From Streptomyces rubiginosohelvolus (GTDB lineage: Bacteria > Actinomycetota > Actinomycetes > Streptomycetales > Streptomycetaceae): a stretch of 64,000 nt of DNA. Shown here one piece after another: positions 32,320 through 40,947 of the stretch; the stretch's first letter is position 1; the number at the start of each line of letters is the position of its first letter. The translations under genes and the position numbers were made by a program. The notes under the pieces are model-generated. The model was given only the letters and a program-made list of their open reading frames with translations. It searched no databases and was not told the DNA's origin. The stretch lies in NCBI RefSeq assembly GCF_014649875.1, contig NZ_BMTW01000012.1, positions 124,001-188,000 of the forward strand. Reading direction: 5' to 3'.

Positions 32320-34055
32320 GCGGTACTCACCGTCCGGGTGTCACGGCCCGAGCGCAGCACCGTCCCCGGCACGGCCCCCGTCACCTTGTCGTCGCGCAGG
32401 GTCTCGACCCCGTTGACGCGTACGGAGACGATCCCGATGGCCTTGGAGTCCAGCCGCGGGCTGTCGCCGGGCAGGTCGTGGACGAGGGTGGCGGGTCCGG
32501 CGTCGATCCGCTCGGGGTCGAAGAGGACGAGGTCGGCGTGGAAGCCCTCCTCGATCCGGCCGCGCTCGCGCAGCCCGAAGAGCCGGGCGGGATCGTCGGT
32601 GAGCATGCGGACGGCGGTGGTGAGCGGCACGAGTTTCCGCCCCCGCAGACAGTCGCCGAGGAAGCGGGTGGTGTAGGGGGCCCCGCACATCCGGTCCAGG
32701 TGCGCGCCCGCGTCGGAGCCGCCGAGCATGACGTCCTCGTGCTCCCAGGTGCGTTGCCGCAGCGCCCAGGAGTCCGGGTCGTTGTCGGTGGGCATCGGCC
32801 ACAGGACCGTCCGCAGGTCGTCGGCGGCGCAGATCTCCACCAGGCAGTGGAAGGCGTCCTGACCACGTTCGGCCGCGATGTCATTGACGACCCGCCCGCT
32901 GAGCCCTTCGTTGGCGGCGCTGTACGTGTCCCCGATGACGTACCGGCCGAAGTGGGCGAGGCGGCGGAAGACCCCGGCCTCCTTGCTGTCGGCGCGGCGC
33001 AGCATCTCGGCGCGGGTGGCGGGGTCCCGGAGCCGTTCGATGCGCTCGGGGACGGGGAGGGCGAGGATCTCGCCCCAGCCGGGGATGAGGTTGAGGGCGC
33101 AGAAGGTGCCGAGCGACATGTTCATGGGCGTGAGGATCGGCATGGTGAGCGCGACGATTCGACCGCCGGCCCGGCGGGCCCGCTCACTGGGGATCAACTG
33201 GCGCGGTACGCGTTCGGGGACGGCGGCGTCGATGGTGAGGACGTTCCAGTTGAGGGGGCGTCCGGCGGCGGCCGTCATGTCGACGAAGAGGTCGATCTCC
33301 TCGTCGGAGAACTGGTCCAGGCACCCGGCGACGATCGCCTCCAGCTGGGTCCCCTCGTGCTCGCCGACCGCGCGGGACAGCGCGAGGAGCTCCTCGGGGA
33401 GGGCGTGCCGGGAGGCGACGGGTTCGCCGTCGCCGTCGGAGTGGGTGGACGACTGGGTGGTGGAGAGCCCCCAGGCCCCGGCGTCCATGGCGTCATGGAA
33501 GAGCGCGAGCATGGCGTCCAGCTGGGCGGGGGTCGGCTGGCCCCCGACCGCGTCCGCGCCCATGACGTGCCGCCGCAGGGCGCAGTGCCCGACCATGAAC
33601 CCGGCGTTGACGGCGATGCGCCCTTCGAGGGCGTCGAGGTACTCGCGGAAGGTGGACCAGGTCCAGTCGACGCCTTCCTCCAGGGCGGCGAGGGCCATCC
33701 CCTCCACCCGCGACATCATCCGCCGGGTGTAGTCGGCGTCCTCGGGCCGGTCGGGGTGGAGCGGCGCGAGGGTGAACCCGCAGTTGCCGCCCGCGACGGT
33801 GGTGACGCCGTGGTTCATGGAGGGGGTGGCGTAGGGGTCCCAGAAGAGCTGGGCGTCGTAGTGGGTGTGCGGGTCGACGAACCCGGGGGCGAGGACGAGC
33901 CCGTCGGCGTCCTCGCTGGTGACGGCCTCTTCGGTGACGGTTCCGGGCTCGGCGATGACGGCGATGCGGCCGCCGCGGATGCCGATGTCGGCGGTGTACG
34001 CGGGCCCGCCGGTGCCGTCCACGACGGTCGCGCGGCGGATGAGGTGGTCGAGCAT
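32316..34055 (-). CDS. N-acyl-D-amino-acid deacylase-type amidohydrolase
   Basis: 579 residues. It opens MLDHLIRRATVVDGTGGPAY and carries the amidohydrolase metal motif FVDPHTHYDAQLFWDP (about residue 65), then CGFTLAP, a His-rich region GFMVGHCALRRHVMG, and the C-terminal GGSDAGAHLD with the catalytic Asp. The last 60 residues form the second beta-sandwich (LVLFDPERIDAGP). This matches the D-aminoacylase/dihydroorotase-like group, cytoplasmic zinc enzymes that open N-acyl or cyclic amides. It heads a two-gene coupled pair with the aldehyde dehydrogenase. The real substrate may be a xenobiotic amide; sequence does not tell. Confidence 0.9.
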   Translation of the reverse strand: MLDHLIRRATVVDGTGGPAYTADIGIRGGRIAVIAEPGTVTEEAVTSEDADGLVLAPGFVDPHTHYDAQLFWDPYATPSMNHGVTTVAGGNCGFTLAPLHPDRPEDADYTRRMMSRVEGMALAALEEGVDWTWSTFREYLDALEGRIAVNAGFMVGHCALRRHVMGADAVGGQPTPAQLDAMLALFHDAMDAGAWGLSTTQSSTHSDGDGEPVASRHALPEELLALSRAVGEHEGTQLEAIVAGCLDQFSDEEIDLFVDMTAAAGRPLNWNVLTIDAAVPERVPRQLIPSERARRAGGRIVALTMPILTPMNMSLGTFCALNLIPGWGEILALPVPERIERLRDPATRAEMLRRADSKEAGVFRRLAHFGRYVIGDTYSAANEGLSGRVVNDIAAERGQDAFHCLVEICAADDLRTVLWPMPTDNDPDSWALRQRTWEHEDVMLGGSDAGAHLDRMCGAPYTTRFLGDCLRGRKLVPLTTAVRMLTDDPARLFGLRERGRIEEGFHADLVLFDPERIDAGPATLVHDLPGDSPRLDSKAIGIVSVRVNGVETLRDDKVTGAVPGTVLRSGRDTRTVSTA

Positions 34056-34202
34056 GACGGTTCCCTTCTGGGGGTTCCTTCTTCGGCTCGGTCGGGACAG
34101 CCGGGGTACGCACGCTTGGGCCGCGGTACGTACCCCGGCTCTTCGGGGCGACGGTCCGGGAAGACGCCGCCCGGTTCACCGGCGGGGGCTCCGCCCCCAC
34201 AC

Positions 34203-34307
34203 CCCCGCTCCTCAATCGCCGGAGGGGCTTGATGTGCGGGCCCGCTTCCAGCCCCGCCGGCGTTTGAGGCGGATCTTTTCAGCCTCTCCGGCGATTGAGG
34301 AGCGGGG
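34203..34307. repeat. Second type of palindromic repeat (27-bp arms)
   Basis: Arms 34203-34229 and 34281-34307 are complementary with one mismatch and contain CTCCTCAATCGCCGGAG. Outer GC-rich flanks (34181-34202 and 34308-34323) also pair imperfectly. The loop contains CCAGCCCCGCCGGCGTTTGAGG, close to the end of the MITE-like elements near 15.5 and 19.8 kb. It lies after the stop of a luciferase-like gene, upstream of the deacylase gene, and fills most of the 270-bp gap 34056-34326. Confidence 0.75.
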
Positions 34308-34326
34308 TCCGGGGCAGCGCCCCGAA

Positions 34327-35451
34327 TCAGTTCGCCGCGGCCCGGAACCGCGAGGTCCGATGGACCGGATCCGTATCGATCTGCGGAATCACATGCTCCC
34401 CGATCAACCGGATCGTGTTCATCGTGTCCTCCGGACTGATCCCGATCGGCAGCCCGAAGCTCAACTGATCCGCCCCCGCCCGATCCCACCGCCGGCACTG
34501 CTTCAGCACCTCGTCCGGATCACCGCAGATCATCAGCTCCTCCGCGATCAGCAGCTCCACGATCTCCTCGGTGTACTCCGGCAGAAGCTCCGGCCACTCC
34601 GGAATCCCCTCCGGCCGCGGGAACGTGTCGTGGTAGCGGAACAACAGCGACTGGAGGTAGTTCAGTCCCCCGCCCACCGCGATCTCCACCGCCTTGGCGT
34701 GTGTCTCGGCACAGATGGCCGTGGACGTCACCATCACGTTGTCGTTGACGAACGCCCCCACCGGCTCCGCGTCCTTGACCGCGTTCTTGTAGGACTCGAC
34801 GACCCACTCCATGTCGGAGACCTTCTGCACGCTGAAGCCCAGCACCCCGAGCCCCTTCTTCCCCGCCATGGCGTACGAGGACGGCGACCCGGCCGCGTAC
34901 CACATGGCCGGGTGCGCACCCCCGTACGGCTTCGGCAGGATCTTCCGCGGCGGCAGCGACCAGTGCTTGCCCTGGAAGCCGACGTACTCGTCCTGGAGCC
35001 ACATCTTGGGGAACTCGGCGATCGTCTCCTCCCACAGCTCCTTCGTGTGGTTCATGTCGGTGATGCCCGGCATGAACCCGAGGATCTCGTGGCTGCCGGC
35101 ACCCCGCCCGGTGCCGAACTCGAAGCGCCCTTCGGAGAGATGGTCGAGCATCGCGACCTTCTCGGCGACCTTCACGGGGTGGTTGACGGGCGCGAGCGGG
35201 TTGAAGATGCCGGAGCCGAGATGGATGCGCTCGGTGGCGTGCGCGAGATAGCCGAGGTAGACGTCGTTGGCGGAGAGGTGCGAGTACTCCTCCAGGAAGT
35301 GGTGCTCGGAGGCCCAGGCGTACTTGAAGCCGGACTTGTCCGCCTGGATGACGTACTCGGTCTCCTCGATCAGCGCCTTGTGCTCTGCCTCGGGGTCCAC
35401 CTTGGCACGCGCGGCGGGCACGTACCCCTGAACAAAGAGCCCGAATTCCAC
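34327..35451 (-). CDS. LLM-class flavin-dependent oxidoreductase (luciferase-like)
   Basis: 374 residues from a GTG start. MEFGLFVQGYVPAARAKVDP leads into a luciferase-like barrel with KYAWASEHHFLEEYSHLSAN, IHLGSGIFNPLAPVNHPVKVAEK, LDHLSEGRFEFGTGRGAG and the C-terminal GDPDEVLKQCRRWDRAGADQ. The EHH motif and long insertions fit the flavin-using alkanal/alkane monooxygenase branch more than the F420 branch. It would hydroxylate or cleave an organic substrate with reduced flavin. Two CTGAC-type inverted repeats lie upstream (35487, 35550), pointing to TetR-type control. It is the third minus-strand gene of the catabolic block. Confidence 0.88.
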   Translation of the reverse strand: MEFGLFVQGYVPAARAKVDPEAEHKALIEETEYVIQADKSGFKYAWASEHHFLEEYSHLSANDVYLGYLAHATERIHLGSGIFNPLAPVNHPVKVAEKVAMLDHLSEGRFEFGTGRGAGSHEILGFMPGITDMNHTKELWEETIAEFPKMWLQDEYVGFQGKHWSLPPRKILPKPYGGAHPAMWYAAGSPSSYAMAGKKGLGVLGFSVQKVSDMEWVVESYKNAVKDAEPVGAFVNDNVMVTSTAICAETHAKAVEIAVGGGLNYLQSLLFRYHDTFPRPEGIPEWPELLPEYTEEIVELLIAEELMICGDPDEVLKQCRRWDRAGADQLSFGLPIGISPEDTMNTIRLIGEHVIPQIDTDPVHRTSRFRAAAN

Positions 35452-35486
35452 GGAGGTTCACCGTCCTCAAGTTTTCCCGGCAACTT

Positions 35487-35505
35487 ATCTGACGATCCGT
35501 CAGAT
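35487..35505. promoter_or_regulatory. Inverted repeat ATCTGACG-ATC-CGTCAGAT
   Basis: Perfect 8-bp arms around three bases, 36-54 bp upstream of the luciferase-like gene start at 35451, where a repressor would overlap the promoter. A related repeat lies 45 bp further on. Typical TetR-size operator. Confidence 0.65.
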
Positions 35506-35549
35506 ACCGATGCGACCGACTGTTCCACCACGGCCGCACCCCGTCAATA

Positions 35550-35566
35550 CCTGACGTCCAGTCAGG
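35550..35566. promoter_or_regulatory. Inverted repeat CCTGAC-GTCCA-GTCAGG
   Basis: Six-base perfect arms share the CTGAC/GTCAG half-site of 35487-35505. It lies directly beyond the SDR stop at 35576 and about 100 bp upstream of the gene at 35451, so it may be a second, auxiliary operator. Confidence 0.5.
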
Positions 35567-35575
35567 CACGCTGCT

Positions 35576-36373
35576 TCAGAAGGGGCTGACGCCCGCCAGC
35601 CACCCCCCGTCCACGACGAACGGCTGACCGGTGATGTACGAGGAGTCCTCGCAGGTCAGGAACAGCACCAGCGCGGCGACCTCCTCCGGCCGCCCGATCC
35701 GGCCCATCGGGAGGAGCTTGCGGTAGTACGCCTCCAGGGCGGCGTCGGACGTCGCCAGGTCGGCGTCCGGGTCCAGCAGGGCCGGGTTGGTCATCGCGGT
35801 GTCGACGGCCCCCGGGCAGACGGCGTTGACCCGGACCCCCTTCCCCGCCAGCTCCATGGCGGCGACCCGGGTGAGCCCCAGCACCGCGTGCTTGGTCGCG
35901 GCGTACGCGCCGACCAGCGGCATGCCGGTCAGACCGGTGTACGAGGACGTGTTGACGATCGTCCCGCCGCCCGCGGCCTCGATCTCCGGCGCGACGGCGC
36001 GGATCCCGAGGAAGGCCCCGGTCATGTTGACCCGCACCACCTGTTCGAACTCCGCCAGCGGGGTGTTGACCAGTTCGTTGAAGCGCAGGATGCCCGCGTT
36101 GTTGACCAGCCCGTCGATCTTCCCGAAGGCGTCCTTGGCCACGGCGACGGCGGCGGCCCAGTCCTGCTCGTCGCCGACGTCCAGCCGCACGAACCGAGCG
36201 ACGTCCGCCCCCAACTCCTCCCTCAACTCCTTGGCCAGCGCCTCCCCTTGCTCGACCAGCACGTCGGCGACGACGACCCGCGCACCCTCGGCCGCGAAAA
36301 GCCGCGCCTCCTGCTCACCCTGCCCGCGCGCCGCCCCGGTGACGAGGACGACCCGCCCGTCCAGCTTGCCCAT
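35576..36373 (-). CDS. SDR-family oxidoreductase
   Basis: 265 residues from ATG 36373, with GGAG six bases upstream. Cofactor loop VTGAARGQGEQEARLFA (TGxxxGxG), NAGILRFNELV, catalytic Ser in NTSSYTGLTG and Tyr/Lys in YAATKHAVLG are in order, and VNAVCPGAVDTAM is the usual post-catalytic strand. The C-terminus ITGQPFVVDGGW is standard. It oxidises or reduces an alcohol/ketone using NAD(P)(H). Only 20 bp separate it from the F420-oxidoreductase gene upstream, so both are in one transcript. The GQGEQ cofactor loop resembles mycofactocin-era dehydrogenases, but no mycofactocin gene is visible here. Confidence 0.92.
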   Translation of the reverse strand: MGKLDGRVVLVTGAARGQGEQEARLFAAEGARVVVADVLVEQGEALAKELREELGADVARFVRLDVGDEQDWAAAVAVAKDAFGKIDGLVNNAGILRFNELVNTPLAEFEQVVRVNMTGAFLGIRAVAPEIEAAGGGTIVNTSSYTGLTGMPLVGAYAATKHAVLGLTRVAAMELAGKGVRVNAVCPGAVDTAMTNPALLDPDADLATSDAALEAYYRKLLPMGRIGRPEEVAALVLFLTCEDSSYITGQPFVVDGGWLAGVSPF

Positions 36374-36393
36374 GTCCGTCTCCTTCACGTACG

Positions 36394-37419
36394 TCACGTA
36401 CCGAGGTGAGGGGCCACGTCCGCATCGAACGCCGCCATCTGATCGGTCAGTTCGTCCACGCTCCGGCTCCGGAAGCGCACCTGGATCTGGTGCACGCCGA
36501 TCGCCGCGTACTCCCGCAGCGACTCCGCGAGCGCTTCGGGCTTCCCGCTGAGCGTGCGCCGCCCCACGGACCACCCGGGCTCACCGACGTACAGCGGCTC
36601 GGTGATCGCCCCGACGACGATCGGCGCGTCGACGCCCGCCTCCTCCCGCAGGGCGTGCAGCCGGGCGATCTGGGCGGGCAGCCGGTCCCGGGGGTCGCCC
36701 TGCGGCAGCCACCCGTCGCCGCGTACGGCGGCCCGGCGGACGGCGGCGGGCGACGAGCCGCCCACCCAGACCGGCACCCGCTCCTGGGCGGGCCGGGGCA
36801 GCTGCCCGAGCCCGCTGAACGAGAACAGCTCCCCCGCGAACTCCGGGTACTCCTCCGGCCCGAGCGCGGCCCGCAGCGCGTCGATGCTCTCGTCGAGGAC
36901 ACCGCCGCGCCCGTCGAAGTCCGCCCCGACCGCCTCGAACTCCTCCCGCACGTGCCCGGCCCCGACCCCGAGGACCAGCCGGCCGCCGCTGAGGTGGTCG
37001 AGGGTGGCGTACTGCTTGGCGCTGATCAGCGGATGCCGCAGCCCGACGACGGCGACATGGCTCATGAGCAGCACACGCTCGGTGACCCCGGCGAGAAAGG
37101 AGAGCGTGGCGACGGGGTCGTACCAGACGGTGCTCATGCCCGCCGCGAGCCGCCGGGGGATGGCGACATGGTCGCAGCCGGCGATGTAGGCGAAGCCGCC
37201 GCGATCGGCGGCGCGGGCGACGCGGACGAGATCGGCGGGGGTGGCCGCCGCCTCCCAGGGTTCCGCGTAGATGGCGCTCTGCGACTGGACCGGCAGCTGC
37301 ATCCCGTACGAGAGCGGCCCGTTGGGCGCGATGGGCAGACTGGGCGATACCGGCACGGCGGCCTTCCTTCCCCTCCGCCCCGGGGCGCTCCCGCCCCGGG
37401 TGACGGCCGCCATCGTCAT
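36394..37419 (-). CDS. LLM-class F420-dependent oxidoreductase (TIGR03619-like)
   Basis: About 341 residues from 37419 (MTMAAVTRGG); a Met two codons later is equally possible and a start at 37476 would cross a putative operator. After a loose N-terminus, LSYGMQLPVQSQSAIYAEPW begins the barrel; GFAYIAGCDHVAIPRR, LLMSHVAVVGLRHPLISAKQ, LDHLSGGRLVLGVGAGHVREE and GIHQIQVRF-like GVHQIQVRFRSRS follow. These motifs indicate an F420-type luciferase-family enzyme. It is the first gene of the minus-strand catabolic block, and the CTGA/TCAG repeat at 37422 lies right at its start. Confidence 0.87.
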   Translation of the reverse strand: MTMAAVTRGGSAPGRRGRKAAVPVSPSLPIAPNGPLSYGMQLPVQSQSAIYAEPWEAAATPADLVRVARAADRGGFAYIAGCDHVAIPRRLAAGMSTVWYDPVATLSFLAGVTERVLLMSHVAVVGLRHPLISAKQYATLDHLSGGRLVLGVGAGHVREEFEAVGADFDGRGGVLDESIDALRAALGPEEYPEFAGELFSFSGLGQLPRPAQERVPVWVGGSSPAAVRRAAVRGDGWLPQGDPRDRLPAQIARLHALREEAGVDAPIVVGAITEPLYVGEPGWSVGRRTLSGKPEALAESLREYAAIGVHQIQVRFRSRSVDELTDQMAAFDADVAPHLGT

Positions 37420-37421
37420 AC

Positions 37422-37436
37422 CTGACGGGTCATCAG
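37422..37436. promoter_or_regulatory. Weak inverted repeat CTGACGGGTCATCAG
   Basis: Only the outer CTGA/TCAG bases are complementary, but the left half CCTGACG equals that of the two stronger repeats at 35487 and 35550. Placed directly in front of the first gene of the block, it may be a third site for the same regulator. Confidence 0.35.
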
Positions 37437-37586
37437 ACAAGAGGTGCGGCCCATCGGGCGCATCGGCGGCAGGCACCGATGAGTTTCACGGCCGGGAGCG
37501 GTCATGACTGGTAGCAGGACAGAACGAGCGACACGAGCGACCGGGGCGACCCCGGCGGACACGGCACACAGAGCGAGGGATCAGCC

Positions 37587-37979
37587 ATGACAGCGCCCAC
37601 CGACGGCAGCGACAACACGGGCATAACCGGCCTCGGGATCATCATCGGCAGCACGGACACCGCATCCCTGATCGCCTGGTACCGCGCCGCTCTGGAGCCG
37701 CTCGGCGCCCGCTGGGCGGAGCACCTCCTGATCGTCGGCCCCGGGGCGATCATCGGCTTCGACGAGCGGGACGACGTCGCGGACAAGGCGGCCGAGCCGG
37801 GCCGGCAGATGATCAACATCACGGTGCGGGACGTCCGGGCGGCCGAGAGGCACCTCAACACGCTCGGGGTCACGTGGGTGCGGCCGGTCGAGGAGGTCGG
37901 GGGCGGCTGGTTCTTCTCCACGATCGTGGACCCGGTGGGCAACTACCTCCAGATCCTCCAGGGCCCGGAAACGCCCTGA
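37587..37979 (+). CDS. VOC-family (glyoxalase-like) protein
   Basis: 130 residues with the paired beta-alpha-beta-beta-beta units of the vicinal oxygen chelate fold: ITGLGIIIGSTDTASLIAWY RAAL... then VRDVRAAERHLNTLGVTWV and WFFSTIVDPVGNYLQILQGP. The glutamate/histidine ligands of glyoxalase I are not all evident (GIIIG replaces a His-bearing strand), so it may bind rather than transform a small molecule. Ribosome site GAGGG lies 8 bases before the ATG. It precedes the aldo/keto reductase by 61 bp on the same strand. Confidence 0.82.
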   Translation: MTAPTDGSDNTGITGLGIIIGSTDTASLIAWYRAALEPLGARWAEHLLIVGPGAIIGFDERDDVADKAAEPGRQMINITVRDVRAAERHLNTLGVTWVRPVEEVGGGWFFSTIVDPVGNYLQILQGPETP

Positions 37980-38040
37980 CGCCCCCCTGGAATCCTCCTA
38001 GATTGTCAAGCACACCCGATCGAGGGGGAGTTCAGAGACC

Positions 38041-38880
38041 ATGCCACCGACGACGTTCCGCATCGGCGGGGACCTGCCCGTGGGCCGGTTGGGCTTCGGC
38101 GCGATGCACCTGCCCACCGAGAAGCCCGAGGACCGGCCGTCGGCCGTCGCGGTGGCCCGCCGGGCGGTCGAGCTGGGCATCACGCTGATCGACACGGCCC
38201 ACATGTACGGGAACGGGGCCAACGAGGAGGTCCTGGCCGAGGCGCTCCACCCGTACCCGAAGGATCTCCTGATCACCACGAAGGTCGGGGTCGTCCGCTC
38301 CGCCGAGACGGGCGAGTGGGCCCTGCACGGCCGCCCGGAGTCCCTGCGCGCGGAGGTGGACCACGCCCTGCGCCGCCTCCGCGTCGACCGCCTGGAGCTG
38401 CTCCAACTCCACCGCATCGACCCGGAGACCCCGCTCGCCGACCAGCTCGGCACCCTGCGGGACCTCCGCGACGCGGGCAAGGTGGGCCGGATCGGCCTGT
38501 CCGAGGTGACGGCCGCCGAGCTGGCCGAGGCCCGGGAGATCGTGGACATCGCGAGCGTCCAGAACCGCTACAACCTCACCGACCGCGAACACGAACCGGT
38601 CCTCGCGGCCTGCGAGGCGGCGGACATCGCGTTCCTGCCCTGGCGCACGGTGGCCTGGGGCAAGGCGGGCGACCGCGCGGAGGTGGCAGCCATCGCCGCC
38701 GAACTGGACGCCACCCCCACCCAGGTCTGCCTGGCCTGGCTGCTGGACCACTCCCCGGTGATGCTCCCGATCCCGGGCACGTCGAGCATCGCCCACCTGG
38801 AGGAGAACGCGGCGGCGGCGGACCTGGTCCTCACGTCGGAGCTGCGGGGGCGGCTGGACGGGATCGCGGGGGCGGCGTGA
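38041..38880 (+). CDS. Aldo/keto reductase
   Basis: 279 residues with catalytic Tyr in DTAHMYGNGANEE, Lys in LITTKVGV and His in LLQLHRIDPE, and the C-terminal cofactor motif LPIPGTSSIAHLEENAAAAD. That arrangement fits the short YdbC-like aldo/keto reductases, cytoplasmic NADPH enzymes acting on aldehydes or pyridoxal. GAGGGGGAG lies 9 bases before the ATG. It may share a transcript with the VOC gene. It shows about the same motif set as the reductase at 5333 but is 70 residues shorter. Confidence 0.92.
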   Translation: MPPTTFRIGGDLPVGRLGFGAMHLPTEKPEDRPSAVAVARRAVELGITLIDTAHMYGNGANEEVLAEALHPYPKDLLITTKVGVVRSAETGEWALHGRPESLRAEVDHALRRLRVDRLELLQLHRIDPETPLADQLGTLRDLRDAGKVGRIGLSEVTAAELAEAREIVDIASVQNRYNLTDREHEPVLAACEAADIAFLPWRTVAWGKAGDRAEVAAIAAELDATPTQVCLAWLLDHSPVMLPIPGTSSIAHLEENAAAADLVLTSELRGRLDGIAGAA

Positions 38881-38907
38881 CGGACAGGCGATCTGCCCCG
38901 GTCGGCC

Positions 38908-39447
38908 TCACGGCCCGGGGTGCGGCAGGGGGCCCGGACTCGCCGGTGCGGCTGTCACGTCCCGGACGACCCCGTCCGGATCGACGGCCGCGTCCTCCAC
39001 GAACTCCGCAAAGTCCACGTTGGCAAGCTGGAGGTTCCCGTGGACCATGTGCACGGCGTCCGGCACGGCACGCACCTCGCGGGGCGGCGGGGAGTCGATG
39101 AGCTCCTGGTAGTACACCGGGTCGAGGTCCTCGTCGTCATCGGCGCCGAGGTCGAGGGCGAGCAGCGGACGCAGGGGCGAGCGCATGGTGACCTCGTCGG
39201 CGAGGAACACCACGCTCAGCTCCCCGTCCCGCGCCGCGGCGGCAAGAGCCTCGTCGCCGGTGACCCCCTCCCACCGCCGGTCCTCGACGAGATGCACCGC
39301 CGCCTCCCACTCCCGCTCCCCCTCGACGGCACGCGCCAACGCCGCGACGATCTCGCCCCACGCGACGTCATCGGTGTAGTCGGTCCGGATGACGAGCGGC
39401 GCCCACTCGTCGGCCCGAACGACCTCCGGCAGCTCTTTTTCCCTCAT
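38908..39447 (-). CDS. DUF6924-type protein
   Basis: 179 residues beginning MREKELPEVVRADEWAPLVI. It contains LVIRTDYTDDVAWGEIVAAL, FLADEVTMRSPLRPLLALDL and FRVVPDAVH-like EVRAVPDAVHMVHGNLQLAN, features of the DUF6924 family, common in actinomycetes and without known function. Very acidic overall, no membrane segment or signal. The tail AAPASPGPLPHPGP is disordered. It converges with the aldo/keto reductase gene and is followed upstream by other small genes on the same strand. Confidence 0.72.
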   Translation of the reverse strand: MREKELPEVVRADEWAPLVIRTDYTDDVAWGEIVAALARAVEGEREWEAAVHLVEDRRWEGVTGDEALAAAARDGELSVVFLADEVTMRSPLRPLLALDLGADDDEDLDPVYYQELIDSPPPREVRAVPDAVHMVHGNLQLANVDFAEFVEDAAVDPDGVVRDVTAAPASPGPLPHPGP

Positions 39448-39558
39448 CCGTTCCTCAGCCCCTGGCCCTCCGGTCGGCCCCGATCCCCCGTACGGACTTT
39501 CTCACGTCCTACTGACACGGCCGACGGACTCGGGAGCCAGGAAAGCCAGGTTGGCGGA

Positions 39559-39879
39559 TCATTCCTGCTCGGAAGCCACAGCGAGGTGACGAAGGCAGGT
39601 GTCGGCAGCTGTGAGGTGGGGCGAGTGCAGCACATCGCTGTAGAGCCGCATGTCACGAGCCGCTCGGTCCATGTGCTGCCAGAAGCGGAGAGGGAGACCG
39701 AGATCGTCACCGAGATCGACCAGGCAGTCGAAGGCGAGTCCCAGCTCGTTGTGCTCCAGGAACTCCGTTGTCGTTGAGAGATCGACGCCCGGCAGATGCG
39801 CAAGGTGGGCCAGGGCGGCGTCGAGATGGGCTCGGGTCCGCTTCCAGCCGGCCTGCAGAGCCTGACGATCATGGGGCAT
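39559..39879 (-). CDS. Small helical protein, MafI-like immunity candidate
   Basis: 106 residues from ATG 39879: MPHDRQALQAGWKRTRAHLD, then LPGVDLSTTTEFLEHNELGL, AFDCLVDLGDDLGLPLRFWQ, HMDRAARDM. The pattern of a helix ending in xFLEHNELGLAFDxLVDLG resembles small helical proteins annotated as MafI-type immunity proteins in polymorphic-toxin loci. No toxin gene is adjacent, so it may be an orphan immunity gene or a false resemblance. The ribosome site is weak. The 110-bp and 122-bp gaps around it show nothing notable. Confidence 0.5.
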   Translation of the reverse strand: MPHDRQALQAGWKRTRAHLDAALAHLAHLPGVDLSTTTEFLEHNELGLAFDCLVDLGDDLGLPLRFWQHMDRAARDMRLYSDVLHSPHLTAADTCLRHLAVASEQE

Positions 39880-40001
39880 GGCACCAGTGTTGCCCGTGCC
39901 ACGACCGTCCACCAGCTGACGGACGATGCTGTACCCGCTCCAGGAGATGGCGTGCACGACGCATCAGAACGTCTGCGGGCGGGGTGGACGGGCCCGCCGC
40001 C

Positions 40002-40766
40002 TCACATCCGGGATCTCAACACGTCGACCTCGCAGCCCGGCAAGAACGGGTCGAAGCCGTGCTCGATCAGCCACCGAACTGCCAGCAGGCTCCGCACCGC
40101 CCACCACGCGTGGATCACGTCGAGGTCGACATCGGCGTCGGCTACGGCGCCGGCGCCGTAGCCGACGAGAACGTCATCGAGGTGCTCCTCGTGTCCGAGC
40201 GTGAAGGTGGCGAGGTCGTACAGCGCATCGCCCCGGCCCGCCTCGGACCAGTCGATGATGCCCGTGACCTCGTCGCCGTCGACGAAGACGTGCGCGATCT
40301 GCAGGTCGCCATGGGTGAAGACCGGAGTCCACGGCCTGAGCGCGGCCTCGGCGACCTGGCGGTTACGGGTAACCAGCTCGGCGGGCAGAAGACCGTTCGC
40401 CACGAGCAACGCGCACTCGGCGTCGAGCTCGGTCGCAAGCTCGCCGACGCCTCGGCCTGCCCGGCCGACCCCCGGCGGCAGTGGCGCGTCGTGCAGCTTC
40501 CGGATGGCGGCGCCCGCCGCGGCCCACGCCGCCGGTGACCCGGTCGAGGGCCCGCCGAGGCGCCCGAGCGTCGTCCCGGGGACCGCGGCGATCGCCAGCA
40601 CGGGCGGCTTGCGCCACAGGACTTCCGGGGTCGGAACGGGCGCGAGGGACATCGCCTCGACCTCGGCGTCGATACGCGCCCGGTCGGCGTCCACCTTCAG
40701 GAATACGTCACCGACGCGCAGGGTCGCGCGCTCGGAGTGGGCGACGACGACTTGGACCTCATTCAT
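40002..40766 (-). CDS. Aminoglycoside phosphotransferase-family kinase-like protein
   Basis: 254 residues. The ATP/substrate site shows HGDLQIAHVFVDGDEVTGII followed by DWSEAGRGDALYDLA: catalytic Asp in HGDLQ and metal-binding Asp in IDWSE are both kept. The N-lobe ERATLRVGDVFLKVD carries the Lys expected to hold ATP phosphates. This is the APH/choline-kinase fold; many members phosphorylate antibiotics, sugars or metabolites. Length is a little short for drug-modifying APHs. The divergent 180-bp region upstream contains no gene. Whether it gives resistance cannot be judged. Confidence 0.87.
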   Translation of the reverse strand: MNEVQVVVAHSERATLRVGDVFLKVDADRARIDAEVEAMSLAPVPTPEVLWRKPPVLAIAAVPGTTLGRLGGPSTGSPAAWAAAGAAIRKLHDAPLPPGVGRAGRGVGELATELDAECALLVANGLLPAELVTRNRQVAEAALRPWTPVFTHGDLQIAHVFVDGDEVTGIIDWSEAGRGDALYDLATFTLGHEEHLDDVLVGYGAGAVADADVDLDVIHAWWAVRSLLAVRWLIEHGFDPFLPGCEVDVLRSRM

Positions 40767-40947
40767 GGGCGACGAGTATCCCGGCGACGGTCGCGGAAGT
40801 CGCCGGATTTATCGCGCGCCGACACCGCTGGAGGAGTCCCGGAGGGAGCCGTCCTGGACGGCCGCGACGCGCTATCGATGGAGTCCACATGCCGACGTGG
40901 AGATCCATCGGATCGGATCGGATTGGCTGCAGTTGTCGCAGGCCACG

